64,000 bases of DNA from Bradyrhizobium sp. CCBAU 51765 (GTDB lineage: Bacteria > Pseudomonadota > Alphaproteobacteria > Rhizobiales > Xanthobacteraceae). The position numbers and the translations under genes were made by a program. The notes under the pieces are model-generated. The model was not told the origin of the DNA. It worked only from the letters and a program-made list of their open reading frames with translations, and searched no databases. Where the stretch lies: NCBI RefSeq assembly GCF_015291725.1, contig NZ_CP030038.1, positions 2,345,001 through 2,409,000 of the forward strand, in the 5' to 3' direction. This document shows positions 25,113-33,106 of the stretch, one piece after another (the first letter of the stretch is position 1; each line of letters opens with the position of its first letter).

Positions 25113-26256
25113 CGCGGAAACGTTGCGATCCATGGTCGATCAGACGCGGCGCTTCGTCCGCGAGGAGCTCATTGCCGCAGAGGAATGGGTCGAAGAACAC
25201 GACGAAATTCCCGATCATATCGTCGCGCGTCTCAAACAATTCGGTTATTTCGGAATGACAATTCCCGAGCCGTATGGCGGGCTTGGTCTGTCGATGTACG
25301 AGGAGGTCGCCGTCGTCTGCGAGATTGGCTATGCCTCGCCTGTATTCCGCTCCTATTTCGGCACCAGTAACGGTGTCGGTACGCTCGGTATCATCATCGA
25401 TGGTACGGAGGAGCAGCGGGGAAAATATCTCCCGCGTATAGCAGCGGGCGACCTTGTGGCCTCCTTCTGCCTCACTGAGCCCGACGCGGGATCGGATGCA
25501 GCTTCGCTGACGACGCGCGCTGTGAGAGATGGCGACAGCTATATCATCAACGGCACGAAGCGATTCACAACCAATTCGCCTCATGCGGGCATCTTCACGG
25601 TGTTCGCGCGTACCGGCTCGAAGGAGCAGCGGGCGTCGGGCATTTCCGCATTCCTCGTCGAGCGAGACACGCCCGGCATCACCATCGGGCCGCGCAACAA
25701 GAAGATGGGCTTTCGCGGAGCGCACACCGCCGATGTCATCTTCGAGGACTGCCGCGTTCCGGCGACCGCTCTTCTGGGCGGCCGCGAAGGCGTTGGCTTC
25801 AAGACGGCCATGAAGTCTCTGGATCATGCGCGCCTTCACATGTCCGCCGTTGCGACGGGCATGAGCGAGCGCATCATAGATGAGGGGGTGCGCTACGCCT
25901 CGCAACGCGTCCAGTTCGGGAGCGCGATCGCGCAGTTCCAGCTGATCCAGGGCATGCTCGCCGACTGCCAGGCGGAGGCGCTGGCATCACGAGCGATGGT
26001 GGAACGTGTCGCGCACCTGCGCGACGAGGGGAGGGCGGTCACCAAGGAAACAGCCTGCTGCAAATACTTTACGACAGAAGCGCTCGGCCGGATTGCCGAT
26101 CGCGTGATGCAGATCCACGGTGGGTACGGATACATCAAGGAATACCCGATCGAACGGCTCTACCGCGACGCACGCCTGTTGCGCATCTACGAAGGAACCA
26201 GCCAAATCCAGCAACTCGTTATCGCGCGTGAGATGCTGAGAGAGCGCGCGGCCTAG
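25105..26256 (+). CDS. Acyl-CoA dehydrogenase
   Basis: This 383-residue FAD enzyme has the FAD/substrate motif CLTEPDAGSDAASL, the NGTKRFTTN strand, RVQFGSAIAQFQ and the C-terminal IYEGTSQIQQL. The Glu in that last motif is in the position of the catalytic base of short- and medium-chain acyl-CoA dehydrogenases. It should introduce a 2,3-double bond into an acyl-CoA and pass electrons to ETF. The ATG at 25105 lies inside the end of the gntR gene. An in-frame extension of 13 codons is less likely. The CaiB gene begins one base after its stop. Confidence 0.93.
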   Translation: MADAETLRSMVDQTRRFVREELIAAEEWVEEHDEIPDHIVARLKQFGYFGMTIPEPYGGLGLSMYEEVAVVCEIGYASPVFRSYFGTSNGVGTLGIIIDGTEEQRGKYLPRIAAGDLVASFCLTEPDAGSDAASLTTRAVRDGDSYIINGTKRFTTNSPHAGIFTVFARTGSKEQRASGISAFLVERDTPGITIGPRNKKMGFRGAHTADVIFEDCRVPATALLGGREGVGFKTAMKSLDHARLHMSAVATGMSERIIDEGVRYASQRVQFGSAIAQFQLIQGMLADCQAEALASRAMVERVAHLRDEGRAVTKETACCKYFTTEALGRIADRVMQIHGGYGYIKEYPIERLYRDARLLRIYEGTSQIQQLVIAREMLRERAA

Positions 26257-26257
26257 A

Positions 26258-27490
26258 ATGGGCGGTCCGCTCCAAGGCATTCGGGTTCTCGACCTGACAA
26301 CGGTCGTAATGGGGCCTTATGCCTGTCAGTTGATGGGCGACTACGGCGCCGACGTCATCAAGGTCGAGTCGCCCGATGGCGATGTGATGCGGCTCTCCGG
26401 TCCCATGAAGAACCCTGGTATGGGCCACCTCTTCATGTCTACAAACCGCAGCAAGCGGTCCATCGTCGTCGACCTGAAGACGAAGGAAGGACGCGAGCTG
26501 CTGCTTCGCTTGGCCGAGCGAGCGGACGTTCTCCTCTACAATATCCGACCGCAGGCGATGGCGAGGCTGGGACTGGGGTACGAGGACCTTCGCGCAGTCA
26601 ATCCGCGGCTGGTCTATGTGGGAGCATTTGGCTTCAGTCAGCGCGGTCCCTATGGCGCGCGCCCCGCTTATGATGATCTGATCCAAGGAATGTCCGGCAT
26701 CCCATGGCTGTCGCTGAAGGCGGGATCGTCCGAGCCGCGCTATGCGCCGGTGATCCTCGCCGATCGAATTGTCGGCCTGCAGGTTGCTTTTGCCGCAGTG
26801 GCCGCTCTGCGCCATCGCGACCTCAGCGGCGAAGGGCAGCGTGTCGACGTGCCGATGTTCGAGAGCCTTCTGACGATCGTGCTCGGAGAACATCTTGCCG
26901 GTGCAATGTTCGAGCCCCCAGTCGGTGGGGTCGGTTATCAGCGGAGCCTGGCGCACAACCGTCGTCCGCACCGGACGCGAGACGGGTATATCTGCACGCT
27001 CGTTTACACAGACAAGCACTGGCGGAGTTTTTTCGCGGCAATCGGGCAGCCGGATATTTTCGAGAACGACAAGCGGTTTTCCTCGCAAAGCGAGAGGCTC
27101 GCTCACATCGACGAAGTCTACGGGTATCTGGCCGGCGTGCTGGCAACACGTACGACGGCGGAATGGATCGACATTTTTACCGAAGCTGACATTCCCGTGG
27201 CCCGCATGAACTCTTTGGAGGATGTCTTGAGCGACGAGCACCTGCTCGCCATCAACTATTTCCGAACGATCGAGCATCCATCGGAAGGACCGGTCAGGGA
27301 TATCGCGATTCCGACGGAGTGGTCTGTCTCGTCCCCGGAGGTCTCTCGACACGCGCCGGCATTGGGCGAGCACACGGTCGAAGTCCTGAGGGAGGTCGGG
27401 TTGGACACCGAAGTCATCGCCGAGTTGCTTGAGAAGAAAATCATCAGAGCCGCAAAGGCTCGTGCTTCCGGGAAGGAACCTCATGGCTAG
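26258..27490 (+). CDS. CaiB/BaiF family CoA-transferase (class III)
   Basis: This 410-residue protein has the family start GIRVLDLTTVVMGPYACQLMGDYGADVIKVE. RPAYDDLIQGMSG contains the Asp that forms the covalent acyl intermediate in family III CoA-transferases. It should move CoA from a donor thioester to the imported acid, making the substrate for the adjacent acyl-CoA dehydrogenase. One base separates the two genes. The 3' end overlaps the start of the solute-binding protein by 8 bp. Formyl-CoA-, crotonobetaine- or succinyl-CoA-dependent activity cannot be chosen from sequence. Confidence 0.92.
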   Translation: MGGPLQGIRVLDLTTVVMGPYACQLMGDYGADVIKVESPDGDVMRLSGPMKNPGMGHLFMSTNRSKRSIVVDLKTKEGRELLLRLAERADVLLYNIRPQAMARLGLGYEDLRAVNPRLVYVGAFGFSQRGPYGARPAYDDLIQGMSGIPWLSLKAGSSEPRYAPVILADRIVGLQVAFAAVAALRHRDLSGEGQRVDVPMFESLLTIVLGEHLAGAMFEPPVGGVGYQRSLAHNRRPHRTRDGYICTLVYTDKHWRSFFAAIGQPDIFENDKRFSSQSERLAHIDEVYGYLAGVLATRTTAEWIDIFTEADIPVARMNSLEDVLSDEHLLAINYFRTIEHPSEGPVRDIAIPTEWSVSSPEVSRHAPALGEHTVEVLREVGLDTEVIAELLEKKIIRAAKARASGKEPHG

Positions 27491-28712
27491 ACGGATTGCT
27501 CTTGCTACCACCGTGCTTTCAGCACTCGCGTGCCTTGCCGCTTTGAGCGATGCCTTGTCCGCGCAGGACGCGAATGGCCCCGTCAAGCTCGCGGTGCTTG
27601 ACGATATGAGCGGTCCCTACGCGGAAAATTCGGGACAGGGCAACGTGCTGGCCGTCCGAATGGCGATCCAGGATTTTGGTGGTTCGCTTCTCGGCAAACC
27701 TATCGAAATGACGTCGGCCGACCTGCAGAATAAGGCCGACATCGGCATGAATATCGCGCGAAAATGGTTCGATGTCGAAGGCGTCGATGCGATAATTGGC
27801 ATGGGCAGCTCTGCGGCGGCACTCGCGGTCCAAAAGCTTGCCGCCGAGAAGACCAAGATCACTCTCGCGACGACCCCCGCGACCGCTGAACTCACTGGAA
27901 AGGCCTGCTCGCCGACCGGCGTTCACTGGGTCTACGATACCTACGCGCTCGGCAAAGGTGCGGCGGCCGCAGTGGTCGCCCAGGGCGGAAAGAGCTGGTA
28001 TTTCATCACGGCCGATTACGCCTTCGGACAAGCGCTCGAGGCAAGCGCTGCGAGTTTCGTCAAGGCGCTGGGTGGTACGGTGCTTGGTGCGGTCAGGCAT
28101 CCGCTCAATACGTCCGACTTCAGTTCGTTCTTGCTGCAAGCCCAGAGTTCGCATGCCCAGATCATCGGTTTAGCCAATGCCGGCAACGATACAATTACGG
28201 CTCTGAAACAAGGCGCCGAGTTCGGCATTCAGCAAAACGGCCAGAAGATCGTCGGCCTTTTGATGCAGGTGACCGAGATTCACTCGCTGGGGCTCAAGGC
28301 CTCGAAGGACCTTCAATTTGTGGAGGCCTTTTACTGGGACCAGAACGACGAAACGCGGGAGTTTTCGAAGCGCTTCTGGAAAGAGTACGGGCAACCGCCG
28401 ACCCAGGTGCAGGCTGGTACGTACAGCGCCGCCATGCATTACCTGAAGTCTGTGAAGGCGGCAGGCACGAAGGATGCAAAGGCCGTCATGGCGAAGATGA
28501 AAGAGCTGCCGATCAACGATTTCATGACGAAGGATGGAGCTATTCGTGATGATGGGCGCGTGATCAGGAACATGTACCTTCTTGCGACCAAAGATCCTTC
28601 CGAGTCTAAGGGCGAGTGGGATCTTATGAAAGTCGTTACAACAATACCCGGCAAGGACGCGTTCCGGCCGTTGGCAGATAGCGAGTGCCCTTTGGTTCAG
28701 CGAAAGCAATAG
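27483..28712 (+). CDS. ABC transporter substrate-binding protein, Liv type, without adjacent permease
   Basis: This 409-residue Peripla_BP_6 protein has a signal peptide (ARRIALATTVLSALACLAAL then SDALSAQ). The mature start VKLAVLDDMSGPYAENSG and YFITADYAFGQALEA are family features. It is translationally coupled to CaiB through an 8-bp overlap. No permease or ATPase genes follow: the sequence after it is 65 bp of spacer and then an IS630 element, with an opposing GntR gene beyond. It is therefore an orphan receptor that must borrow another Liv transporter, or its partners were lost. Confidence 0.9.
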   Translation: MARRIALATTVLSALACLAALSDALSAQDANGPVKLAVLDDMSGPYAENSGQGNVLAVRMAIQDFGGSLLGKPIEMTSADLQNKADIGMNIARKWFDVEGVDAIIGMGSSAAALAVQKLAAEKTKITLATTPATAELTGKACSPTGVHWVYDTYALGKGAAAAVVAQGGKSWYFITADYAFGQALEASAASFVKALGGTVLGAVRHPLNTSDFSSFLLQAQSSHAQIIGLANAGNDTITALKQGAEFGIQQNGQKIVGLLMQVTEIHSLGLKASKDLQFVEAFYWDQNDETREFSKRFWKEYGQPPTQVQAGTYSAAMHYLKSVKAAGTKDAKAVMAKMKELPINDFMTKDGAIRDDGRVIRNMYLLATKDPSESKGEWDLMKVVTTIPGKDAFRPLADSECPLVQRKQ

Positions 28713-28779
28713 CTCGATAGCTGTCGCGCGCTCCGCGTCGTCCCATACAACAGAACCTGATGGCGCCATACTGATGCTA

Positions 28780-28803
28780 GAGCGGTTCACGAATTTATTG
28801 AAT
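28780..28803 (+). repeat. IS630 left terminal inverted repeat
   Basis: It starts GAGCGGTTCACGAATTTATT. Compared with the reverse complement of the right end (GAGCGTTTCACATTTTGATT), GAGCG, TTCAC and the ATTGA end match. Confidence 0.75.
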
Positions 28804-28831
28804 CGGAAGGGATTCCGGATCTGGGGCGAAT

Positions 28832-29257
28832 ATGATTCAAGATGCTGGCTGGGCTGGAGGCCAGCATCCGATGGTGCGACCAATTTCCAACGATTTGCGC
28901 AAGCGCGCGGTATCCGCTGTTGCCAAAGGTGAGAGCTGCCGATCTGTGGCGGAACGGTTTGGCGTTGCGGTCTCGTCAGTTGTGAAGTGGTCACAGCGTT
29001 ATCGAGCGACCGGTTCGGTAGCGCCTGGCAAGATGGGGGGTCACCGCAAGCCTGTGCTTGATCCGCATCGCGCCTTCATCGTCGAACGGATCACTCAGAC
29101 GCCGCATCTGACGCTGCATGGCCTGAAGGCGGAACTGGCAGCCCGTGGGGTCAAGGTTTCACACAACGCGGTCTGGCTGTTCCTACGCCGGGAAGGGCTG
29201 CGGTTCAAAAAAAACATTGTTCGCCCTCGAACAGGCTCGCGCCGACGTCTCTCGTAG
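28832..29257 (+). CDS. IS630 transposase, N-terminal part (orfA)
   Basis: This is 141 codons with helix-turn-helix segments: SCRSVAERFGVAVSSVVKWSQ and the later LHGLKAELAARGVKVSHNAVW, the paired DNA-binding domain that reads the IS ends. The frame ends soon after a run of eight A residues (29207-29214), past which the catalytic part is in another frame. A downstream ATG at 28874 could also start it. On its own it would be a DNA-binding protein, perhaps an inhibitor of transposition. Confidence 0.85.
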   Translation: MIQDAGWAGGQHPMVRPISNDLRKRAVSAVAKGESCRSVAERFGVAVSSVVKWSQRYRATGSVAPGKMGGHRKPVLDPHRAFIVERITQTPHLTLHGLKAELAARGVKVSHNAVWLFLRREGLRFKKNIVRPRTGSRRRLS

Positions 29258-29819
29258 GCGCCAGCGTTGGCGATCCTGGCAGGCCGGACTTGATCCGGGT
29301 CGGCTCGTCTTCATCGATGAGACCTGGATCAAGACCAACATGGCCCCTTTGCGAGGCTGGGGCCCCAAAGGGGCACGCCTGCGTGGCTTCGCCCCGCACG
29401 GGCATTGGCGTACCCTCACATTCCTCGGCGCACTCCGCCATGACCAACTCACAGCACCCTGCGTCTTCGACGGCCCCATCAACGGCGAATGCTTCCGCGC
29501 TTATGTGAAGCACCTTCTCCTGCCAACCCTGCGCGAGGGGGACATCGTCATTCTCGACAATCTCGGAAGCCACAAGTCGAAAGCCATCAGGCAGATGATC
29601 AAGGCTGCCGGCGCCAGGCTCTGGTACCTGCCGCCATACTCGCCCGACCTCAACCCGATCGAACAGGCCTTCTCCAAGATCAAACATTGGATGCGGCAAG
29701 CTCAGAAGCGCACCATCGAGGATACCTGGCGCCATATCGGTCACCTCGTCCAGGACATCCAGCCTCGCGAATGCGCCAACTACTTCGCAAGCGCCGGTTA
29801 TGCTTCAATCAAAATGTGA
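29145..29819 (+). CDS. IS630 transposase, catalytic part (orfB)
   Basis: The frame holds the DDE catalytic triad: Asp in FIDETWIKTN, Asp in ILDNLGSHKS and Glu in PDLNPIEQ, with the spacing of IS630/Tc1 transposases. It is open upstream of 29207, but real homology to transposase begins around the A8 run. The functional protein is therefore expected to be an orfA-orfB fusion made by a net +1 shift, most simply slippage on A8. The first codons given here are only the open-frame limit. Confidence 0.82.
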   Translation: MGSRFHTTRSGCSYAGKGCGSKKTLFALEQARADVSRRRQRWRSWQAGLDPGRLVFIDETWIKTNMAPLRGWGPKGARLRGFAPHGHWRTLTFLGALRHDQLTAPCVFDGPINGECFRAYVKHLLLPTLREGDIVILDNLGSHKSKAIRQMIKAAGARLWYLPPYSPDLNPIEQAFSKIKHWMRQAQKRTIEDTWRHIGHLVQDIQPRECANYFASAGYASIKM

Positions 29820-29826
29820 AACGCTC
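29803..29826 (-). repeat. IS630 right terminal inverted repeat
   Basis: This is the reverse-oriented counterpart of 28780-28803. Its last base precedes the TA duplicate that forms part of the stop codon of the neighbouring gntR gene. Confidence 0.75.
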
Positions 29827-30560
29827 TAGCGGCGGAGCCGCCGCGCCGTCTTCGTGGCTGCTTGAACTGCAGCCGGAGAGGCGAGGGATCTTATCAGAGA
29901 TGACTTGACACTGGCGACATGGTCTCGCATCAGCATCTCGGCGCGCCAGGGCTCGCGCCCGACGATCGCCTCGAAGATGCGATGGTGATCCTCGTGCCGG
30001 CGACGAACGTCGCCTTCTTCAAACGCGACGACATTGCGTGGCGACGAAACCGGCACCTGCTGACACAAATAGACCATGTCGTTGAGGAGTCGCGAGCCGG
30101 CGGAGGCATGGATCGTGACGTGGAAATACGCATTGATCCGGCTGTACTCGGATCGATGCTCGTCGGTGATCTGCCCATTGCGAAGCAAATCGTCGCCGTC
30201 CCGTAGCGCCTGTTGTAAGGTCCCTATCTCGCTGACGTTCAGCCCACGCTCGGCGCTGAGTCGTGCCGCAAGGCCCTCCAGTACGGCTCGCACTTCATAG
30301 GCGCTGATCACTTCGTCGATTGAGAATTCCCGCAGCGTATAGCCGCGGTTGGGCGTGTAATCGAGCAGTCCCTCCGATGCGAGCTTCTGAAGCGCCGCGC
30401 GGACGGGGGTGCGCGAGACGCCCAGCAGCGTCGTCAGCTTGACTTCGTGCAGGCGTTCGCCCGGTTCGAATTCGCCGGCAAGGATGGCAGCGCGAACCGC
30501 CTCGAGCACGGATTCGAACCGGGTGGAGGATGACGTTTCTGGGGCTGGCAGGGCGGCCAT
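29826..30560 (-). CDS. GntR family (FCD-domain) regulator
   Basis: This 244-residue protein has an N-terminal winged helix (ERLHEVKLTTLLGVSRTPVRAAL) and a helical FCD domain with the metal-type residues in YFHVTIHASAGS and HEDHHRIFEAI. It is divergent from the cysteine-hydrolase gene that opens the ten-gene array, so it is the likely regulator of that array. Palindromic TGTAC/TGTATACA-type sites lie in the gap. Its TAG stop sits on the TA target duplication of the IS630 element, and insertion left the stop codon unchanged. Confidence 0.92.
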   Translation of the reverse strand: MAALPAPETSSSTRFESVLEAVRAAILAGEFEPGERLHEVKLTTLLGVSRTPVRAALQKLASEGLLDYTPNRGYTLREFSIDEVISAYEVRAVLEGLAARLSAERGLNVSEIGTLQQALRDGDDLLRNGQITDEHRSEYSRINAYFHVTIHASAGSRLLNDMVYLCQQVPVSSPRNVVAFEEGDVRRRHEDHHRIFEAIVGREPWRAEMLMRDHVASVKSSLIRSLASPAAVQAATKTARRLRR

Positions 30561-30582
30561 ACGAAAAGGGTCCGAAACTTAT

Positions 30583-30592
30583 TTGTACACAA
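30583..30592. promoter_or_regulatory. GntR-type half-palindrome upstream of the GntR gene
   Basis: TTGT-AC-ACAA is a short inverted repeat 23 bp upstream of the gntR start. It has the TTGTnnACAA shape common to FCD-type GntR operators. Confidence 0.4.
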
Positions 30593-30723
30593 TCTAGCGA
30601 AACGTCGGTGCCGTTCAAGCGGCGTCTGTCGTTACGCGCGAAGGTGGTCTTGCGCATATTGGCGTATTTTTGAGCCGGATTGAATATGGATTGACCGTGC
30701 TCCGCACAAAATCCAAGCATGAA

Positions 30724-30735
30724 AATGTATACATT
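30724..30735. promoter_or_regulatory. GntR-type palindromic operator AATGTATACATT
   Basis: This is a perfect 12-bp palindrome in the divergent region, 88 bp before the hydrolase start. The TGTATACA core is a typical FCD/GntR site. Together with 30583-30592 it could allow one regulator to control both directions. Confidence 0.55.
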
Positions 30736-30823
30736 ATCTTTGACTCGTCGTCAGAATGTATTGCAGACTGGTGCAGGTGAGTTTGTCTCCTGCCCAACAA
30801 TCCGGATGCCAAGGAAGCGGCAC

Positions 30824-31477
30824 ATGAATCTCGGCGTCGACCAACCCAAGGCTGCGATCATCGCGATTGATTTGCACCGCGGTCATCTGGATATGGACGT
30901 CGCGACCATGCCGACATCGCCGGAGGTTGCGCAGCGGGTGATCGCGGCCAACAAGCGCCTGTTCGATTGGGCGCGTAGCGCCAAGATCCCGGTCATCCAT
31001 CTGCTGACGCAGTATCGCGATGTCGTTGAAATCGCCTCCAATCCGTTCTGGCGGACGCGCGCTGAGGATCCTAAGGCGACGCGCAAGAATGTGCTGCGGC
31101 ACAATATCGGCGGGATGCCGGGTGTTGCGATCATCCCTGACCTCTATGACAGCGAACGGGACCTCGTTGTCGACACGAAGAAGCGCTACGATTGCTTCCT
31201 CGGCACCGATCTCGATTTCACGCTGCGCGCGCACGGCGTCAATACGCTGCTGATCACGGGCGTCAATACCAACTCCTGCGTGCTCGCGACGACGACTGCG
31301 GCCAATGTGCGCGACTATGCCGTAATCGTTGTGAAGGATTGCGTCGAGACCATGGACGGTCCAGCGCTGCATGAGGCGGGCCTGCTTTGCATCCGCACCG
31401 CGTTTGGTTTCGTGCTCGACGCCGGTGAAATCCAGCAACTCAGCCTCTTCGGCCCGGTCGCCAGAAGCGCCGCTTAG
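30824..31477 (+). CDS. Isochorismatase-like cysteine hydrolase
   Basis: This 217-residue member of the isochorismatase superfamily has all three catalytic residues visible: Asp in AIIAIDLHRGH, Lys in VVDTKKRYDCF and Cys in TGVNTNSCVLATT. Relatives with amidase activity include N-carbamoylsarcosine, ureidoacrylate, biuret and maleamate amidohydrolases. The ATG at 30824 follows AAGGAAG, and the open frame runs further upstream but without a ribosome-binding site. As the first gene of the array it probably cleaves an amide or carbamoyl group of the imported compound. The specific substrate is not determinable. Confidence 0.88.
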   Translation: MNLGVDQPKAAIIAIDLHRGHLDMDVATMPTSPEVAQRVIAANKRLFDWARSAKIPVIHLLTQYRDVVEIASNPFWRTRAEDPKATRKNVLRHNIGGMPGVAIIPDLYDSERDLVVDTKKRYDCFLGTDLDFTLRAHGVNTLLITGVNTNSCVLATTTAANVRDYAVIVVKDCVETMDGPALHEAGLLCIRTAFGFVLDAGEIQQLSLFGPVARSAA

Positions 31478-31487
31478 GAAATCCGCG

Positions 31488-32207
31488 ATGACGTCGTCTG
31501 CGTATGCTCCGGATCTTCCAGTTCCCGTCGTCGCGGCGGCTTCACTGCCAATCGCAGGGTCGTCGCAGCGCTTTCCGGTGCGCCGGATCTATTGCGTCGG
31601 CCGGAATTATGTCGAGCATATCCGGGAAATGAAGGAAGGCGACGAGCGCGACCCGCCTTTCTTCTTCCAGAAGCCGGCGGATGCACTCGTTGAAGACGGG
31701 GCGGTCGTGCCCTATCCGGCCGATACGGACGATTTTCAGTTCGAGATCGAGCTCGTGGTTGCGCTCGGCGCCGGCGGCTGCAAACTGTCGCGCAGCAGCG
31801 CGCTGGAAAGCGTTTTTGGTTACGCGGTGGGCATCGACCTCACGCGCCGCGACCGGCAGCGCGAGATGCGCGCGAAGATGCTGCCATGGGAACGGGGGAA
31901 ATCGTTCGACGCGTCAGCCCCCTGCGGCGCCATTCATCGCGTTGCTGAAGTGGCGCATCCCGCGCGGGGTGCCATTACGCTCGACGTCAACGGGCGCGAA
32001 CGGCAGCGCGGCGATCTTTCGCAGATGATCTGGAACGTGCCAGAGATCATCGCCAACCTGTCGTCGTCCTATCGCCTCGCGCCTGGTGACCTCGTGATGA
32101 CGGGAACCCCAGCGGGTGTCGGGCCTCTATTGCCCGGCGATCGGGTCACCGGAGCGGTCGAGGGCGTCGGCAGAATTGCCATCACCATTGGAGCGCGCGA
32201 GACGTGA
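31488..32207 (+). CDS. Fumarylacetoacetate hydrolase-family protein (fumarylpyruvate hydrolase-like)
   Basis: This 239-residue FAH-domain protein has the family signature RIYCVGRNYVEHI near residue 35, FFFQKPADALV, the metal-binding FEIELVVALG and the C-terminal TGTPAGVGPLLPGD. The N-terminal pattern matches fumarylpyruvate (NagK-type) and acylpyruvate hydrolases, which split a C-C bond in ring-cleavage products to give pyruvate. It starts 10 bp after the cysteine hydrolase and overlaps the next gene (GTGA). It suggests that the pathway passes through a ring-opened dicarbonyl acid, which is inference. Confidence 0.88.
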   Translation: MTSSAYAPDLPVPVVAAASLPIAGSSQRFPVRRIYCVGRNYVEHIREMKEGDERDPPFFFQKPADALVEDGAVVPYPADTDDFQFEIELVVALGAGGCKLSRSSALESVFGYAVGIDLTRRDRQREMRAKMLPWERGKSFDASAPCGAIHRVAEVAHPARGAITLDVNGRERQRGDLSQMIWNVPEIIANLSSSYRLAPGDLVMTGTPAGVGPLLPGDRVTGAVEGVGRIAITIGARET

Positions 32208-33106
32208 ACATGCTGCCCACCGACCGTCTGGCCTATTCGTCGATCGCGGACCGGCCGCCGCTGGTGCTTCCGGATGCTGCGCGTGTCGCCGTCTGGGTGA
32301 TCGTCAATGTGGAGGAATGGGACCCGAAAGAGACGATGCCGCGAACGGTGCTGACACCGCCGGCCGGTGGCGCGCCGATGCCCGATATCCCGAACTGGGC
32401 TTGGCACGAATACGGCAATCGCGTCGGATTCTGGCGCATGCTCGATGTGCTGGACCGCTTCGCTATCAAGGCTGCGCTCGCCATCAATGGCAAGGCGATC
32501 GGCACGTATGAGCCGATCGCGAAGGCGGCGCATGACCGGGGCTGGGAATTCATCGGTCACGGCTTCGGCCAGAAGAACATGCAGAAGGTCCCGGACGAGC
32601 GCGAGGACATCCGCAAGACGCGCGACGCGATCCGCGCCTTTACGAACAAGAAACCGCGCGGCTGGCTGGGTCCCGGGCTGACCGAGACCTGGGAGACGCC
32701 GGATATCCTGGTGGAGGAAGGGTTCGACTACGTCTGCGACTGGGTGCTCGACGATGAGCCCGTGGTCCTGAAGACCCGCACGAAGCCGATCGTGAATGTG
32801 CCCTACACCCAGGAGTGCAACGACGTGGCGATGATGCTGATCCAGCATCACAAGGCGTCGGAATACCGGGATCGTGCCATAGACCAGTTCGACCAGATCT
32901 ATGCCGATGCCAAGACCTCATCCCGTATCATGGCGCTGGTGGTTCATCCTTACATCATGGGAGCGCCGCACCGGCTCAAATACTTCGCAGCCGCAATCGA
33001 GCATATCAAGCGTCATCCTGATGCGACGTTCTGGACCGGAGAGCAGATTTACGACTGGTACCTGTCGCAACGTCCGAACGCACTGAACGATCACGCTCCG
33101 GCATGA
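32204..33106 (+). CDS. Polysaccharide deacetylase-family hydrolase (PuuE/cyclic-amide type), paralogue 1
   Basis: This 300-residue NodB-homology protein is not an extracellular deacetylase: it has no signal peptide and begins SIADRPPLVLPDAARVAVWVIVNVE, as in PuuE-type allantoinase and related cyclic-amide hydrolases. The block PNWAWHEYGNRVGFWRMLD and the GHGFGQKNMQ segment are the recognisable core, and the His there is a likely metal or active-site residue. It starts with GTG overlapping the FAH stop. A clear paralogue (38759-39649) ends the same gene array. Ring opening of a cyclic amide or imide is the best guess. Confidence 0.85.
   Translation: MNMLPTDRLAYSSIADRPPLVLPDAARVAVWVIVNVEEWDPKETMPRTVLTPPAGGAPMPDIPNWAWHEYGNRVGFWRMLDVLDRFAIKAALAINGKAIGTYEPIAKAAHDRGWEFIGHGFGQKNMQKVPDEREDIRKTRDAIRAFTNKKPRGWLGPGLTETWETPDILVEEGFDYVCDWVLDDEPVVLKTRTKPIVNVPYTQECNDVAMMLIQHHKASEYRDRAIDQFDQIYADAKTSSRIMALVVHPYIMGAPHRLKYFAAAIEHIKRHPDATFWTGEQIYDWYLSQRPNALNDHAPA

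Larger units (their letters stand above)
28780..29826 (+). mobile_element. IS630-family insertion sequence
   Basis: The element is 1047 bp long and bounded by TA on both sides (28778-28779 and 29827-29828), the target duplication of IS630/Tc1 elements. Ends start GAGCG-TTCAC and are imperfect inverted repeats of about 24 bp. It carries two frames, orfA and orfB, needed together for a DDE transposase. Rejoining the flanks recreates GCTAGC, so the target was the CTAG-type site preferred by IS630. The sequence looks intact and may be active. Confidence 0.9.
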
